A stretch of DNA of 64,000 nucleotides from the NCBI GenBank assembly GCA_021817345.1, contig JAKAVC010000138.1:24734-88733 (forward strand). The letters run 5' to 3'. Source of the stretch: Deltaproteobacteria bacterium (GTDB taxonomy: Bacteria; Desulfobacterota; Binatia; Binatales; Binataceae). Below the pieces are notes generated by a model that saw nothing but the letters and a program-made list of their open reading frames with translations, did not search any database and had not been told where the DNA came from. This document shows positions 42,346 through 50,748 of the stretch, one piece after another. The translations under genes were made by a program, and so were the position numbers. Positions within the stretch are counted from its first letter, which is position 1; the number at the start of each line of letters is the position of its first letter.

Positions 42346-43158
42346 TTACGGGATCGGCACGGCAAGGTAAGGCGGGACCGGCAACAGGCCCTGGATGTAC
42401 TGCTTTACGAACAGGTCGACGTTGGCGATCCGGCTGCGCGGCACGACGAGAACGTCATACGGCATCAGCATCGCGTCGTTGCCCTGGCCCGGATGGTCCA
42501 CGGCGGAGGCCAGGTCCAGCCGCTCGCCCTGTACATTTCCACACGCGTCGCGGCGGACCAGCACGACGCTGCTGTCGGTGGCGTCGTCCGTGAATCCGCC
42601 GGCTTCGGCGATCGCCTGGAGCGCCGTCATCCCGCCAAGCAACGGGAACGCTCCCGGATGATTCACCTGTCCTTCGACGTAAACTTGCCGCGCGGGCATA
42701 TTCTTCACGTCAACGACGGCATCCGGCACCCGAAGCTCGGTGGAGTAGGCCTTGTCGATTTCCTGCGAAAGCTCCGGCGGAGTGAGACCGGCGGCCTTGA
42801 GCTGGCCGACCAGTTTGAGAGTGATCATGCCGTCCGGTCCAACGCTGACCTGGTCGTCGAATTCCGGCGACAGGTAAAAGCTGATCGCGAGTTGATCGCC
42901 CGGCTGAATCCGATACTCATTCGGGTTGGTCGAAGGCGCCGCGTACGCGGCGGGCAGACAGGGCTCGGTTCCGGCGCTTGCGGGCGTGCCGCTTGCGACG
43001 TCGCCTCTGGCTGCGGAGCCGGAAGAGCATCCGCAAAGCATCAGCGCGAACAGCGCCGCGCACGTCAAAGCTGTCGCGCCACCCACCATTCGCGCCACGC
43101 GTCGGCGATTTTGGCGCCGACGCTCCCAAGGCGACCGTGACAGCCAGTCCCAACTCAT
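42346..43158 (-). CDS. Polysaccharide export lipoprotein (Wza/GumB-like)
   Basis: First gene of the operon; 270 aa; forms the outer-membrane/periplasmic export channel. The start ATG 43158 is preferred over the longer track start. It has a cytoplasmic basic tail, then a signal with lipobox (ALFALMLCGCSSG). The Poly_export domain is EYRIQPGDQLAISFYLSPEFDDQVSVGPDGMITLKLVGQLKAAGLTPPELSQEIDKAY, then a SLBB domain QVYVEGQVNHPGAFPLLGGMTALQAIAEAGGF. Its short length is typical of GumB/XrtA-linked forms. The non-coding 43159-43635 upstream, with perfect dyads, is the probable operon promoter. Confidence 0.92.
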   Translation of the reverse strand: MSWDWLSRSPWERRRQNRRRVARMVGGATALTCAALFALMLCGCSSGSAARGDVASGTPASAGTEPCLPAAYAAPSTNPNEYRIQPGDQLAISFYLSPEFDDQVSVGPDGMITLKLVGQLKAAGLTPPELSQEIDKAYSTELRVPDAVVDVKNMPARQVYVEGQVNHPGAFPLLGGMTALQAIAEAGGFTDDATDSSVVLVRRDACGNVQGERLDLASAVDHPGQGNDAMLMPYDVLVVPRSRIANVDLFVKQYIQGLLPVPPYLAVPIP

Positions 43159-43635
43159 AAGATTCCAGCGCGATGCGCCGCCGCGTCCCGGCGGTTTGAC
43201 CGAAGCCGGGCAGGACCGCCGGGACGCTTTGCGCTGTCGCCGTTCCTCCGCTTTCGCGGCGCATTCCACCACCACACACACCCGACGTTTTAGTATTTGC
43301 AGGGTCTCGCTGATTCGAAGCTCCGCGTTTCGTTGAAGCGACCCCGTCGCAACGCGCATGCCGACGACGGAAACACGGGAAATCCTTTTGTTCTTGTCGC
43401 GAGTGCGTCGCGGGATGCAGATTGTGGTCTGCAAACTTTTTCCCGATGCGGAAAAAGTTACCGACGGTCGCCGTCGCAATCGGAATCCCGGATGCGGGAC
43501 CGGTTGGCGCGCCGAACGGCTAGCGGCGAAAAGATGCGCAAGGAAAAGTCAGAAAAGCGAACGCGCTGAAGAGGGCGGCTTCGCCGGATCGCGCGAGCGC
43601 CGCAGACGCGATTTTATATCACGCCTGCGGCGCTC
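43159..43635. other. Non-coding leader/promoter region of the exopolysaccharide operon
   Basis: About 477 bp upstream of the Wza-like gene, with no ORF showing family features (43297..43569 and 43358..43708 read as chance frames). It contains two neighbouring dyads annotated separately. No clear sigma-54 -24/-12 element was found on the minus strand. Confidence 0.5.
43417..43459. promoter_or_regulatory. Two adjacent perfect dyads upstream of the exopolysaccharide operon
   Basis: aactttttcc (43434-43443) pairs perfectly with ggaaaaagtt (43450-43459) over a cgatgc loop. Immediately beside it is tgcaga...tctgca (about 43416-43433). On the minus strand these are roughly 260-300 nt before the Wza-like start. 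They could be an operator, a transcript leader hairpin or the terminator of the broken unit upstream; the sequence alone does not say which. Confidence 0.5.
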
Positions 43636-43900
43636 TCAGGGTTGCGAACCCGCTATGGCTTGGGCCACGGACGGTTGTAGAGGTGCCCCCTGGATCGTGT
43701 TGATATAATTGAGCGTTCCCGAATCGAACCAGCTTCCGCTGTACCAGTCGCCCATGCATCCTCACAGCATCTGGCTCAAATCACCGTCAGGATAGCTCGG
43801 ATAACCGGTCGAGAGGGGTGCGGCTGGCGAGATAGTTGATGTCGCCGTTCAGGCACGCGCGAGCGTGCGGAAGCATTTCGACCGCGGCCCGCGGGGGATG
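43636..43900 (-). pseudogene. Broken copy of the secreted Cys-rich domain found at the C-terminus of the O-antigen ligase-like protein
   Basis: Not in the ORF track. Reading the minus strand, one frame gives AAVEMLPHARACLNGDINYLA, matching AAEYRFADTRSCINGDWAPYF of the ligase tail. A frame change near 43800-43815 then gives GYPSYPDGDLSQML-stop-GCMGDWYSGSWFDSG and LNYINTIQG, matching NPSQANLDTLLWGCIGMHYSGGWYDP and VKYINNIKG. The in-frame TGA (43762-43764) stands exactly where the intact copy has Trp (LLWGC), a one-base TGG-to-TGA change. The frame ends at a TGA at 43636. The 5' boundary is approximate, because the sequence merges with a transposase remnant. With a stop and a frameshift it is a pseudogene. 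Confidence 0.75.
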
Positions 43901-43939
43901 TCCGCCGATTGCGCGGAGCTGGCGGCGCAACCGGGAGCG

Positions 43940-44085
43940 CCAAGGCTTGGCCGTCGCGCACGATCAGCGCATCTCCTTGCTAATTGCGCTCGACGTAGGC
44001 GTCAGCCTCGGCCTTGAGCGCCCCAATCAGCATGTCGTTGCGCGCGCCCGACCGGCCGCAACGACGCGTCAAAACCTCTCGCTCA
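43940..44085 (-). mobile_element. IS256-family transposase remnant (N-terminal fragment)
   Basis: Manual translation of the minus strand gives RNDMLIGALKAEADAYVERN, an in-frame TAG (43980-43982), then QGDALIVRDGQA. This parallels the N-terminal region of IS256-type transposases, where a motif like ALKAEADAYVExxxxxRDxxGxALVVRNGxA is common. Only about 50 codons remain; no DDE catalytic core or inverted repeats were recognised. It abuts the broken ligase-tail copy and marks a rearrangement scar at the head of the exopolysaccharide locus. The similarity is recalled rather than searched. Confidence 0.5.
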
Positions 44086-44126
44086 TTTTCCCTGCGTCCA
44101 GCCTGATGACCGCCATTGGGCGGCGG

Positions 44127-44357
44127 CTAGGCCGCGCTATGCGTTCCGCCCGCGCCTTGCGGGTTCGCCGGATGACCGGTTCCGATCCGTGCAAGGATTT
44201 TCTCCGCAGGACAGAATCCGGTGAACGCCGATTGCAGCAGGTTCAAGCCCACGAACAAATCCAGGAATAGCCAGTATGGACTCCATACCAGCCACAGGAA
44301 AAGGCCGATCACAACGAACGAGCCGGCCAGCGCGCGGACTTTCCTTTCGAGTGTCAT
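44127..44357 (-). CDS. DUF2892-family small membrane protein
   Basis: 76-aa inner-membrane protein: ERKVRALAGSFVVIGLFLWLVWSPYWLFLDLFVGLNLLQSAFTGFCPAEKIL. Two membrane helices and the closing GLNLLQSAFTGFCPAEKIL are the hallmark of DUF2892 (the YgaP C-terminal type, where the tail is usually GxNxxQSxxTGFCPxxxxL). Its role is not established; it often occurs fused to or beside rhodanese and efflux genes. Start overlaps the RND pump stop by 4 nt (ATGA), so it is the last gene of the efflux operon. Confidence 0.85.
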   Translation of the reverse strand: MTLERKVRALAGSFVVIGLFLWLVWSPYWLFLDLFVGLNLLQSAFTGFCPAEKILARIGTGHPANPQGAGGTHSAA

Positions 44358-47300
44358 TGCTGAGTTTCCTCCTCATCCGGTCCAGAGCCGGGAGCCCCGG
44401 CCGGAGCATTGCGATACGCCATGTAGTAGATGAGCGGAATTACGACGAGGGTGAAAGCGGTCGAGGCGAAAATCCCGAAGATGAACGCCCAGGCAAGGCC
44501 TGAGAAAATCGGGTCCAGCGTGATCACCGCCGAGCCGAGGGCCGCCGCTCCCGCGGTAAGCACGATCGGGCGCAAGCGGATCGCGCCCGCTTCGAGCACC
44601 GCTTCCTTGAGCGCAAGGCCGCGCGCCATGCCGTGATGGATGAAATCGATCAGGATGATCGAGTTTCGCACCACGATTCCGGCCAGCGCGATCATTCCGA
44701 TCATCGCCGTTGCGGTGAAAAATGTGGGGTCGGCGTAGCCCGCGATATGCGCCTCGGTCAGCAGGTTCAGGATGAAGAAGCCGGGCATGATGCCAATCAG
44801 CGTGAGCGGAATCGCGGCCATGATGATGAGCGAGATCGCCATCGACTCGGTCTGCGCGACCAGCAGCACAAAGATGAAGAACAGCGCCGCGCCAAAGGCG
44901 ATCCCGAGATCGCGGAAGACGGTCACCGTGATGTGCCATTCGCCCTCGCCCGACCAATTGATGGTGTAGCCGGGCGGAAACATCTTTGCCGTGTGGCTTT
45001 CGAGCCATAACACTTCGTTGACCGGGCTCTCGCCGACCGTCTCGGCCATCACGAACACCACGCGGCGCAAATCCTTGTGATAGATCGGCTGCTCGGCGAG
45101 CGTGCGCTTGACCGTGCCCAGTTCCGACAGCGGCACCATCGCGCCGCCCGCGCCGCGAAGCCTGACCGAGGAGAGCAGGCGTCCGATCGACGAGCGGTCC
45201 GCGCGCGGCATCCTAAGCTCGACTAAAAGCGGCGTGCGCTCGGTGTTGGTATGCACCGGCACGACGGCGCGTCCGCCGAGCACGATCGCAAGCGTCTGGG
45301 CCGCCTGCTCGACGCTCACTCCGTTGAGCGCGGCCTTGCGGCGATCGAGCATGAACTGAAGCCGCGGCTGGGCGGCGATCGACGAGTCGTCGGTGTCGGC
45401 GAGCCCGGCGGTATGTTCGAAGACCTTCCTGAGTTCGCGCCCGTACGCGATCATCTGGCTGTATTCGGTGCCCGCCATGGGGCCGTAGATTTCCGCGACC
45501 ACGCTGGCGAGCACCGGCGGCCCGGGGGGTGTTTCGACGATCTGGATCGTCTTGGCGTGATCGCGGCGCGCGATTTTTTCGACCTCGGGCCGAATCCGGA
45601 GCGCAAACTCGTGCGAGCCTTCGGCGCGATCGGCCTTGGGCGCGAGCTCGATACGGACCTGGCCCTGCCACGGTTCGCGGCGCATGTAGTAATGGCGCAC
45701 CATCCCGTTGAATCCGAACGGCGCCGCCGTGCCAGCGTAGGTTTGAAAGGCGGTCACCTCGGGCTCGCGGGCCATCAACTGGCCGAGATCGTCGAGAACC
45801 TTGTTGGTGTCCTCGACCGGCGTTCCCTCCGGCATGTTGACCACGAGTTGAAGCTCGTTCTTGTTGTCGAACGGGAGCATTTTGACGGGCACCAGGCCCG
45901 CGACGACCAGCAGGATTGAAACGATCAGCGCGCCGACCACGCCGAACAGGAACATCCGCGCGCGGCGCGGGTTGTCGAGCAGCGGTTCGAGCACCCGCCG
46001 GTACCATCTCCGGACCCACGCGGCTTCCTCTTGTGGCTCTTTTTCCGCCGGACGATCGTACTCTTTGCGCAGCAGGTGGTAACAGGCCCACGGAGTTATC
46101 GTGAAGGCGACGATCAGCGACATCAGCATCGCGAGCGGCACGTTGAACGGCATCGGCCGCATGTACGGCCCCATCATCCCGGTCACGAACAGCATCGGGA
46201 TGAACGACAGGATGACGGCGAAAGTCGCCAGGATGGTCGGCGGCCGAACTTCATCGACTGCGACGAGCGTCGCCCGGCGCGGCGGATGGGTGCGCAGGCG
46301 GAAGTGGCGATGGATATTCTCGACGTCAACGATCGGGTCGTCGACCAGAAGCCCGAGCGAGAGGATCAGCGCGAAAAGCGTGACGCGGTTTATCGTGTAG
46401 CCGGCGAGCAGATTTCCCACCAGCGTTACCGCGAGCGTGACCGGCACCGCTATCGCCACGATGAACGCCTCGCGCATCCCGAGCGAGACAGCGAGCAGGA
46501 CCACGATAATCGCGACCGCGATAAGCAGTTCGCGCACCAGTTCGTTGACCTTCTCGTTGGCGGTCTCGCCGTAATTGCGCGTGACCATCACGTGAACGTC
46601 CGACGGAATCGCGACGCCCCTGAGCTCTTCGACCTTGTGGAGCACCTGCTCGGCCACCGATACGGCGTTGGTGCCCTGGCGCTTGGCGATCGCGATTGTG
46701 ACGGCGGGAAAAGTCTCGCCGCGCTTGCCGATAAGGCCGAGCTTCAGTTGCCCCTGCTCCCGGTTCAGGTAATGAGCCGCGGGACCGAAGCCCAGCCTCA
46801 CGTAATCGGTGGCTTCGGCGGGCCCGTCAATCACGCGAGCGACGTCGCGCAGGTAAACCGGGCGGCCGTCGCGCACGCCGACGACCAGGTTTCGCACTTC
46901 GGCGGCGCTGTGAAGGAACGGACCGCTGTCAACGATATAGACCTGGTTGTTGCGGTCGAAGGTGCCGGCCCGAAGATTGGCATCCGCGCCCTGGAGCGCC
47001 TGGGACACTTCAAGCGGGGCCAGGCCGTGCCCGGCGAGGCGGCCCGCGTCGAGCATCACGCGAATCTGGCGCGGGCGCCCTCCGACGATAAACGATTTTC
47101 CGGTATTCGGCACCTGTTGCAGGCGATGGAGGATTTCGTCGGCGATTCGCCGCAACTGGGCGTCGCTTTCGGTCGCGCTGTAAAGGGTCAGGGTGACAAT
47201 CGGAACGTCGTTGATTCCGATCGGCTTGACGATCCATCCGGTGACGCCCGGCGGAACAGCGTCGCGGTTGGACTCGATCTTGTTGTAGATCTCGACGAGC

Positions 47301-47641
47301 GCCTGCGTCTCGTTGAATCCGACCTTGAAGCGCACCGTGACCATCGCCTGCCCGGGCATCGAGACCGAGTAGATGTGCTTGACGCCCTCCATCTCCCAGA
47401 GCCGGCGTTCGAGATTGATGGTGACGAGGTTTTCGACCTCGGCGGCCGTCGAGCCGGGCATCTGCACGATGATGTCCGCCATCGGGACGACGATTTGCGG
47501 GTCTTCCTCGCGCGGGGTGACCGCTAGCGCGACGATTCCCGCCGCAAGCGAGGCAAGCAGCAGCAGGACGGACAGGTTCGAGCCGAGGAAGCGATCGACT
47601 ATCCTCGCGGTGAGTCCGAGTTTTTCGCCGTTGTCAGCCAT
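44354..47641 (-). CDS. RND-family efflux pump, inner-membrane subunit
   Basis: Proton-driven exporter of 1095 aa, the usual RND length, with 12 membrane helices and two large periplasmic loops. Start ATG 47641 overlaps the adaptor stop (ATGGCTGA); the longer track start enters the adaptor frame. Visible: TM1 SVLLLLASLAAGIVALAV, REEDPQIVVPMADI, TM4 with the proton-relay Asp pair in LGLLVDDPIVDVENIHRHF, and a second half with LIIMAAIPLTLIGIMPGFF and AGIVVRNSIILIDFIHHG. The DDPIVDVEN variant and REEDPQI match the AcrB/acriflavin-resistance-like HAE branch more than CusA. Substrate unknown. Confidence 0.93.
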   Translation of the reverse strand: MADNGEKLGLTARIVDRFLGSNLSVLLLLASLAAGIVALAVTPREEDPQIVVPMADIIVQMPGSTAAEVENLVTINLERRLWEMEGVKHIYSVSMPGQAMVTVRFKVGFNETQALVEIYNKIESNRDAVPPGVTGWIVKPIGINDVPIVTLTLYSATESDAQLRRIADEILHRLQQVPNTGKSFIVGGRPRQIRVMLDAGRLAGHGLAPLEVSQALQGADANLRAGTFDRNNQVYIVDSGPFLHSAAEVRNLVVGVRDGRPVYLRDVARVIDGPAEATDYVRLGFGPAAHYLNREQGQLKLGLIGKRGETFPAVTIAIAKRQGTNAVSVAEQVLHKVEELRGVAIPSDVHVMVTRNYGETANEKVNELVRELLIAVAIIVVLLAVSLGMREAFIVAIAVPVTLAVTLVGNLLAGYTINRVTLFALILSLGLLVDDPIVDVENIHRHFRLRTHPPRRATLVAVDEVRPPTILATFAVILSFIPMLFVTGMMGPYMRPMPFNVPLAMLMSLIVAFTITPWACYHLLRKEYDRPAEKEPQEEAAWVRRWYRRVLEPLLDNPRRARMFLFGVVGALIVSILLVVAGLVPVKMLPFDNKNELQLVVNMPEGTPVEDTNKVLDDLGQLMAREPEVTAFQTYAGTAAPFGFNGMVRHYYMRREPWQGQVRIELAPKADRAEGSHEFALRIRPEVEKIARRDHAKTIQIVETPPGPPVLASVVAEIYGPMAGTEYSQMIAYGRELRKVFEHTAGLADTDDSSIAAQPRLQFMLDRRKAALNGVSVEQAAQTLAIVLGGRAVVPVHTNTERTPLLVELRMPRADRSSIGRLLSSVRLRGAGGAMVPLSELGTVKRTLAEQPIYHKDLRRVVFVMAETVGESPVNEVLWLESHTAKMFPPGYTINWSGEGEWHITVTVFRDLGIAFGAALFFIFVLLVAQTESMAISLIIMAAIPLTLIGIMPGFFILNLLTEAHIAGYADPTFFTATAMIGMIALAGIVVRNSIILIDFIHHGMARGLALKEAVLEAGAIRLRPIVLTAGAAALGSAVITLDPIFSGLAWAFIFGIFASTAFTLVVIPLIYYMAYRNAPAGAPGSGPDEEETQQ

Positions 47642-48743
47642 GGGAGAACCGGTCGGCGGCCATCTTCGCGCCATCTTTAAGCAGGACCCTGTCGCCCTGC
47701 TGAAGCCCTGAGAGCACTTCGACGCGGTCGCCATAGACGCGCCCGATCGTGATTTGGCGCACCCGCACCGCGCCGCGCTCGAGCACCCGGACGGTGTCGA
47801 TCTGGCCGACGCTTTCCACCGCCGAGCGCGCGACGGTCAGGATTTTTTCCGTGCCCACGTCGAACGAGGCGCTGGCGAACATGCCGGGCCTGAGACCGAG
47901 GTCGGAAGGCATCGGCGCGCGCACCAGGAAGGTGCGGCTTGCAGGATCGGCCGCCGGCACGATTTCGTTGATTTTGGTTGAGATGGTGCGGCCTGCGGCC
48001 TGGACGTTCACCTTAAGCGGCATCCCGACCGAGATGTCGCGGGTCAGTTCCTCGGGGACGCGGAGTTCGACGCGCAGCTCGTGGGAGTCGTACACGCGCA
48101 CGAGCGGCTTGCCGGGCAACGCCATGTCTCCCGGCTCGACCATTCGTTCGGCGACCACGCCGGCAACCGGCGAGCGCACGATCGCGTAGCGCAGCGAGGC
48201 CTCGGCGGCGGCGACCTGGGCCCGCGCGGACTCGACGTCGCCGCGGCTCGCGCGGTAGTTGGCCTGAACGGCATCGAACTCATGGGCGGTCACCGAGCCG
48301 CGCTTCAGGAGCGCGTCGAAGCGATGTTCGTCCTTGGTCGCGCGGTCGAGATTGGCACGCGCGGCGGCGAGCTGGCCGCTTGCGCGGGCGACCCCGGCCT
48401 TGAGGTCCGAGTCGTCGAGCCGCACGAGCACCTGGCCGACCTTGACCGGATCACCCGCGTGCACGGTCACCTCTTTCACTGTGGCCGAGACCCGGCTTGC
48501 GGCATCGACCTCGATTCGCGACTGCACGGTTCCGATCGCCTCGCGCGTGTTGGCGACGGTTTCAAACCGCACGATATCGATCGGGGCGTTGGGAACGCGG
48601 GAGACGGGGGGGCCAAGCAGGCCCGGTTCGATTTTGCCGCGTCCGACCAAAGCCACGATGACCGCCAGCAAGAGCGCGGTTCCGATCAGGACCGCGACGA
48701 GCCTTCGTTTCGGCATTCGATCCTCTGAAGCGCGTCGGTTCAT
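47634..48743 (-). CDS. RND efflux periplasmic adaptor (HlyD/MFP family)
   Basis: 369-aa membrane-fusion protein that links pump and TolC. The N-terminal anchor is RRLVAVLIGTALLLAVIVALV, followed by the barrel-sandwich lipoyl halves (SATVKEVTVHAGDPVKVGQVLVRLDDSDL and AIVRSPVAGVVAERMVEPGDMALPGKPLVRVY), an alpha-hairpin between them (about 100-160), and then the beta-barrel and membrane-proximal domains (ELRVPEELTRDISVGMPL, PGMFASASFDVG). No N-terminal Cys lipobox is seen, so it is a helix-anchored type. Stop overlaps the pump start; 2 nt separate it from tolC. Confidence 0.92.
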   Translation of the reverse strand: MNRRASEDRMPKRRLVAVLIGTALLLAVIVALVGRGKIEPGLLGPPVSRVPNAPIDIVRFETVANTREAIGTVQSRIEVDAASRVSATVKEVTVHAGDPVKVGQVLVRLDDSDLKAGVARASGQLAAARANLDRATKDEHRFDALLKRGSVTAHEFDAVQANYRASRGDVESARAQVAAAEASLRYAIVRSPVAGVVAERMVEPGDMALPGKPLVRVYDSHELRVELRVPEELTRDISVGMPLKVNVQAAGRTISTKINEIVPAADPASRTFLVRAPMPSDLGLRPGMFASASFDVGTEKILTVARSAVESVGQIDTVRVLERGAVRVRQITIGRVYGDRVEVLSGLQQGDRVLLKDGAKMAADRFSHG

Positions 48744-48745
48744 CG

Positions 48746-50116
48746 CTAGTCTCCGGGGTTGAGCTGGCCCGAAGCAAGTTTAAGCGCCGCGCGGGTGACC
48801 AGCACCGCGACCCTTGCCTCGACGAGCCGCATCGCGGCCTCCTTGCGCGAGGTTTCGGCGTCAAGCACCGCGACGTTGGTGGCAAGTCCCGAGCCGTAGC
48901 GGTCTTCGAGGATCCGCGCGGCGTCGGAGGCATAAGCCGCGTTACGCCGCGCAACGTCGAGATTTTCCGAAGCGGCGGCAAGCGCGTGGTAGGCTTTCTC
49001 GACGTCGAGCGCGATGCCGTGGCGAAGTTCGTCGCGCAGTTCGCGCGCGCGCGCGAGCCGGTCCATCGCCGCGCCGACCTGCGAGTCGGTCGCGAGCCCG
49101 TTGAAGAGGTTTAGCTGGCCGGCGACGAAAACGCTGTAGCTGTTGCCGGCGCGGGAGAAAGTCCGGGAGTCGTTCTCGTACGCGGCGGACACGCTGAGGT
49201 TCGGAAGGTAGCCGGCGCGCGCGATCTTCAGGTTCTGCTCGGCCTGATCCACCTCGGACTGCGCAATCTTGAGTTCGGGCCGCATCGCGAGTCCCTTCGC
49301 GATGAGCGCCTTGAGGTCCTGGGGCGGCGTGGCGGCGACCCGCTCGAGTTCGGGCGGGCTCGCAAGCGGGGCGACCGGCCTATCTTCGGTTCCGAGCACG
49401 TGCGCAAAGGCGTCCCACGCGGTCAGGAGCTGGTTTCGGGCGACGTTGCGCTCCTGCTCGAAGGTGCCCTCCATCACCTCAGCGCGCAGAACGTCGGCCT
49501 TCACGACCATTCCGTGCGTGAACAGGTTCTGGGCCTGCCTGCGATGGGCCCGGGCGGCGGCCAGCGCGCGGTCGAGCACGCCGACGCGCTCCTCGGTCAG
49601 CACCGCGCCGTAATAGGCCTGTACCACCTCGAACTCGATTTCCTGGCGGGTTCGAATCGCGCGCCACCGGGCCGCGTCGGCGGCGTCGCGTGAAGCGGCG
49701 AAGGAAGCCCATAGCCTTCCGCCCGTGAAGATCGGCTGCGTCAGGCGGATCATGCTCTGGAAGTTCTGGAACGAAGCTGGAAAGTTGAGCCGTTGCACAT
49801 TGAAGTCGCTCGCCGTGAATTCCTGCTGATTGAGCAGGTTGGAGAACACGAGCGTCGGATTGTTGGTGTTCGAGTAGGTCTCGAGTGCGTCGAGACTCGG
49901 CAGCATCGCCCCGCGCGCCACGCCGACGTCGCGCCCGGCGGCGCCGCTCGCAAGCTCGGCGGCGCGCAGCACGCGATTGTGGCCGAGCGCGAGGGAAAGC
50001 GCCTGTTCGAAGGAAATACGCTCGCGTTTGGCTTGGGCGGCGCGAGCGACCCGAGTTGCACAAAGGCATAAGGCGGCCATGATGGCGGCCCCCGCAATGT
50101 TTCGCGCTGGTGTCAT
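48746..50116 (-). CDS. TolC-family outer-membrane efflux protein
   Basis: 456-aa precursor of the outer-membrane channel for the RND pump. It has a signal peptide (NIAGAAIMAALCLCATRVARA) and the two OEP repeats: ISFEQALSLALGHNRVLRAAEL (about 37) to KADVLRAEV, and LKALIAKGLAMRPELKIAQSEVDQAEQNLKIARAGYLPNLSVSAAYEND (about 275-325) to GLATNVAVLDAETSRKEA. Coiled helical tunnels and the FTGGRLWA and LNLFNGLATD loops are typical. It is the first gene of the efflux operon; the palindrome about 60 nt upstream is the likely control site. Confidence 0.93.
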   Translation of the reverse strand: MTPARNIAGAAIMAALCLCATRVARAAQAKRERISFEQALSLALGHNRVLRAAELASGAAGRDVGVARGAMLPSLDALETYSNTNNPTLVFSNLLNQQEFTASDFNVQRLNFPASFQNFQSMIRLTQPIFTGGRLWASFAASRDAADAARWRAIRTRQEIEFEVVQAYYGAVLTEERVGVLDRALAAARAHRRQAQNLFTHGMVVKADVLRAEVMEGTFEQERNVARNQLLTAWDAFAHVLGTEDRPVAPLASPPELERVAATPPQDLKALIAKGLAMRPELKIAQSEVDQAEQNLKIARAGYLPNLSVSAAYENDSRTFSRAGNSYSVFVAGQLNLFNGLATDSQVGAAMDRLARARELRDELRHGIALDVEKAYHALAAASENLDVARRNAAYASDAARILEDRYGSGLATNVAVLDAETSRKEAAMRLVEARVAVLVTRAALKLASGQLNPGD

Positions 50117-50174
50117 GGCGTCAGCTTCTTCGGGACAGGCCGGAAGCCGTCCTCCTCCTGTGAATCATTCAATA

Positions 50175-50186
50175 ATTCAATTGAAT
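50175..50186. promoter_or_regulatory. AT-rich palindrome upstream of the efflux operon
   Basis: attcaattgaat is a perfect 12-bp palindrome within an AT-rich patch (about 50161-50200) that stands out in GC-rich DNA. It lies roughly 60 nt before tolC. ArsR-, MarR- or Fur-type repressors use such sites. No repressor gene is adjacent, so the regulator is unknown. The rest of 50117-50356 holds no gene. Confidence 0.45.
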
Positions 50187-50356
50187 AATCAATCTTTGAT
50201 CCGGTGCCAACCTTTGTGAAATAGCCATGTGGCAATGACTCTTGGAGCATCTCATCGCATCCCGCCGGCCGATACACGTCGCGGTGAAGGTTCGAGATTC
50301 CCGCAGCGGTCGGCTTTTTGAATGAAGCACCGGACGCCTCTCGCCGTTCCGTACCC

Positions 50357-50710
50357 TCATTCCCCATGGATGCCAAGCCAGCGCCGTCGATCGTGGACCA
50401 TCGGGCGTTTGCTCTGGAGCAGAGCGTAAGCCTCCCCGAGCGTCATGCCGCGGCGCGTTTTGAGGAACCATGCGACGACCAGCGGCGCCCGCTCACATCC
50501 CTCCTCGCAATGCACCAGGACGCGCTGGCCTAGGGTGAGGGCCTCGTCGATTATCCTGGCCGCACCGTCGAGCGAGTCGACCCCGTTGGCCAGGAACGGG
50601 AGATGAAGGGCCTGCCACGGCTCGTCGTGCGGCAGGTCGGGCAGCACGCTGATAATGGTGCCGTCGAACTTCTGCGCGTCCTGAAGGTCGCCGACGAAGA
50701 GGTTCGGCAT
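50357..50710 (-). CDS. Dual-specificity-phosphatase-like protein
   Basis: 117-aa protein. The start at ATG 50710 gives MPNLFVGDLQDAQKFDG, the usual start of small DSPs; the longer track start runs into the previous remnant. The P-loop is VHCEEGCERAPLVVAWFL, the C-x5-R signature with catalytic Cys and Arg. The general acid Asp is probably in VLPDLPHDEP. The end, SKRPMVHDRRRWLGIHGE, also fits. Small DSPs dephosphorylate proteins, phosphoinositides or RNA; target unknown. Upstream is a truncated glycosyltransferase. Confidence 0.8.
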   Translation of the reverse strand: MPNLFVGDLQDAQKFDGTIISVLPDLPHDEPWQALHLPFLANGVDSLDGAARIIDEALTLGQRVLVHCEEGCERAPLVVAWFLKTRRGMTLGEAYALLQSKRPMVHDRRRWLGIHGE

Positions 50711-50748
50711 TATTTCGCTTTCTTTCCAGCTCTCGGCCAAAGAGACAC

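Noticed and set aside
25835-43158. Exosortase or PEP-CTERM protein in the exopolysaccharide operon
   Set aside because: No eight-helix exosortase with its Cys/Arg/His motif and no PEP-CTERM tail was found in any reading frame of the track.
43776-43961. 61-aa minus-strand ORF as a gene
   Set aside because: It crosses from the IS256-like remnant into the broken secreted-domain copy and follows neither reading frame fully; chance frame in a scar.
46031-47527. 498-aa plus-strand ORF
   Set aside because: Antisense shadow of the RND pump; composition dominated by R, D, H and E.
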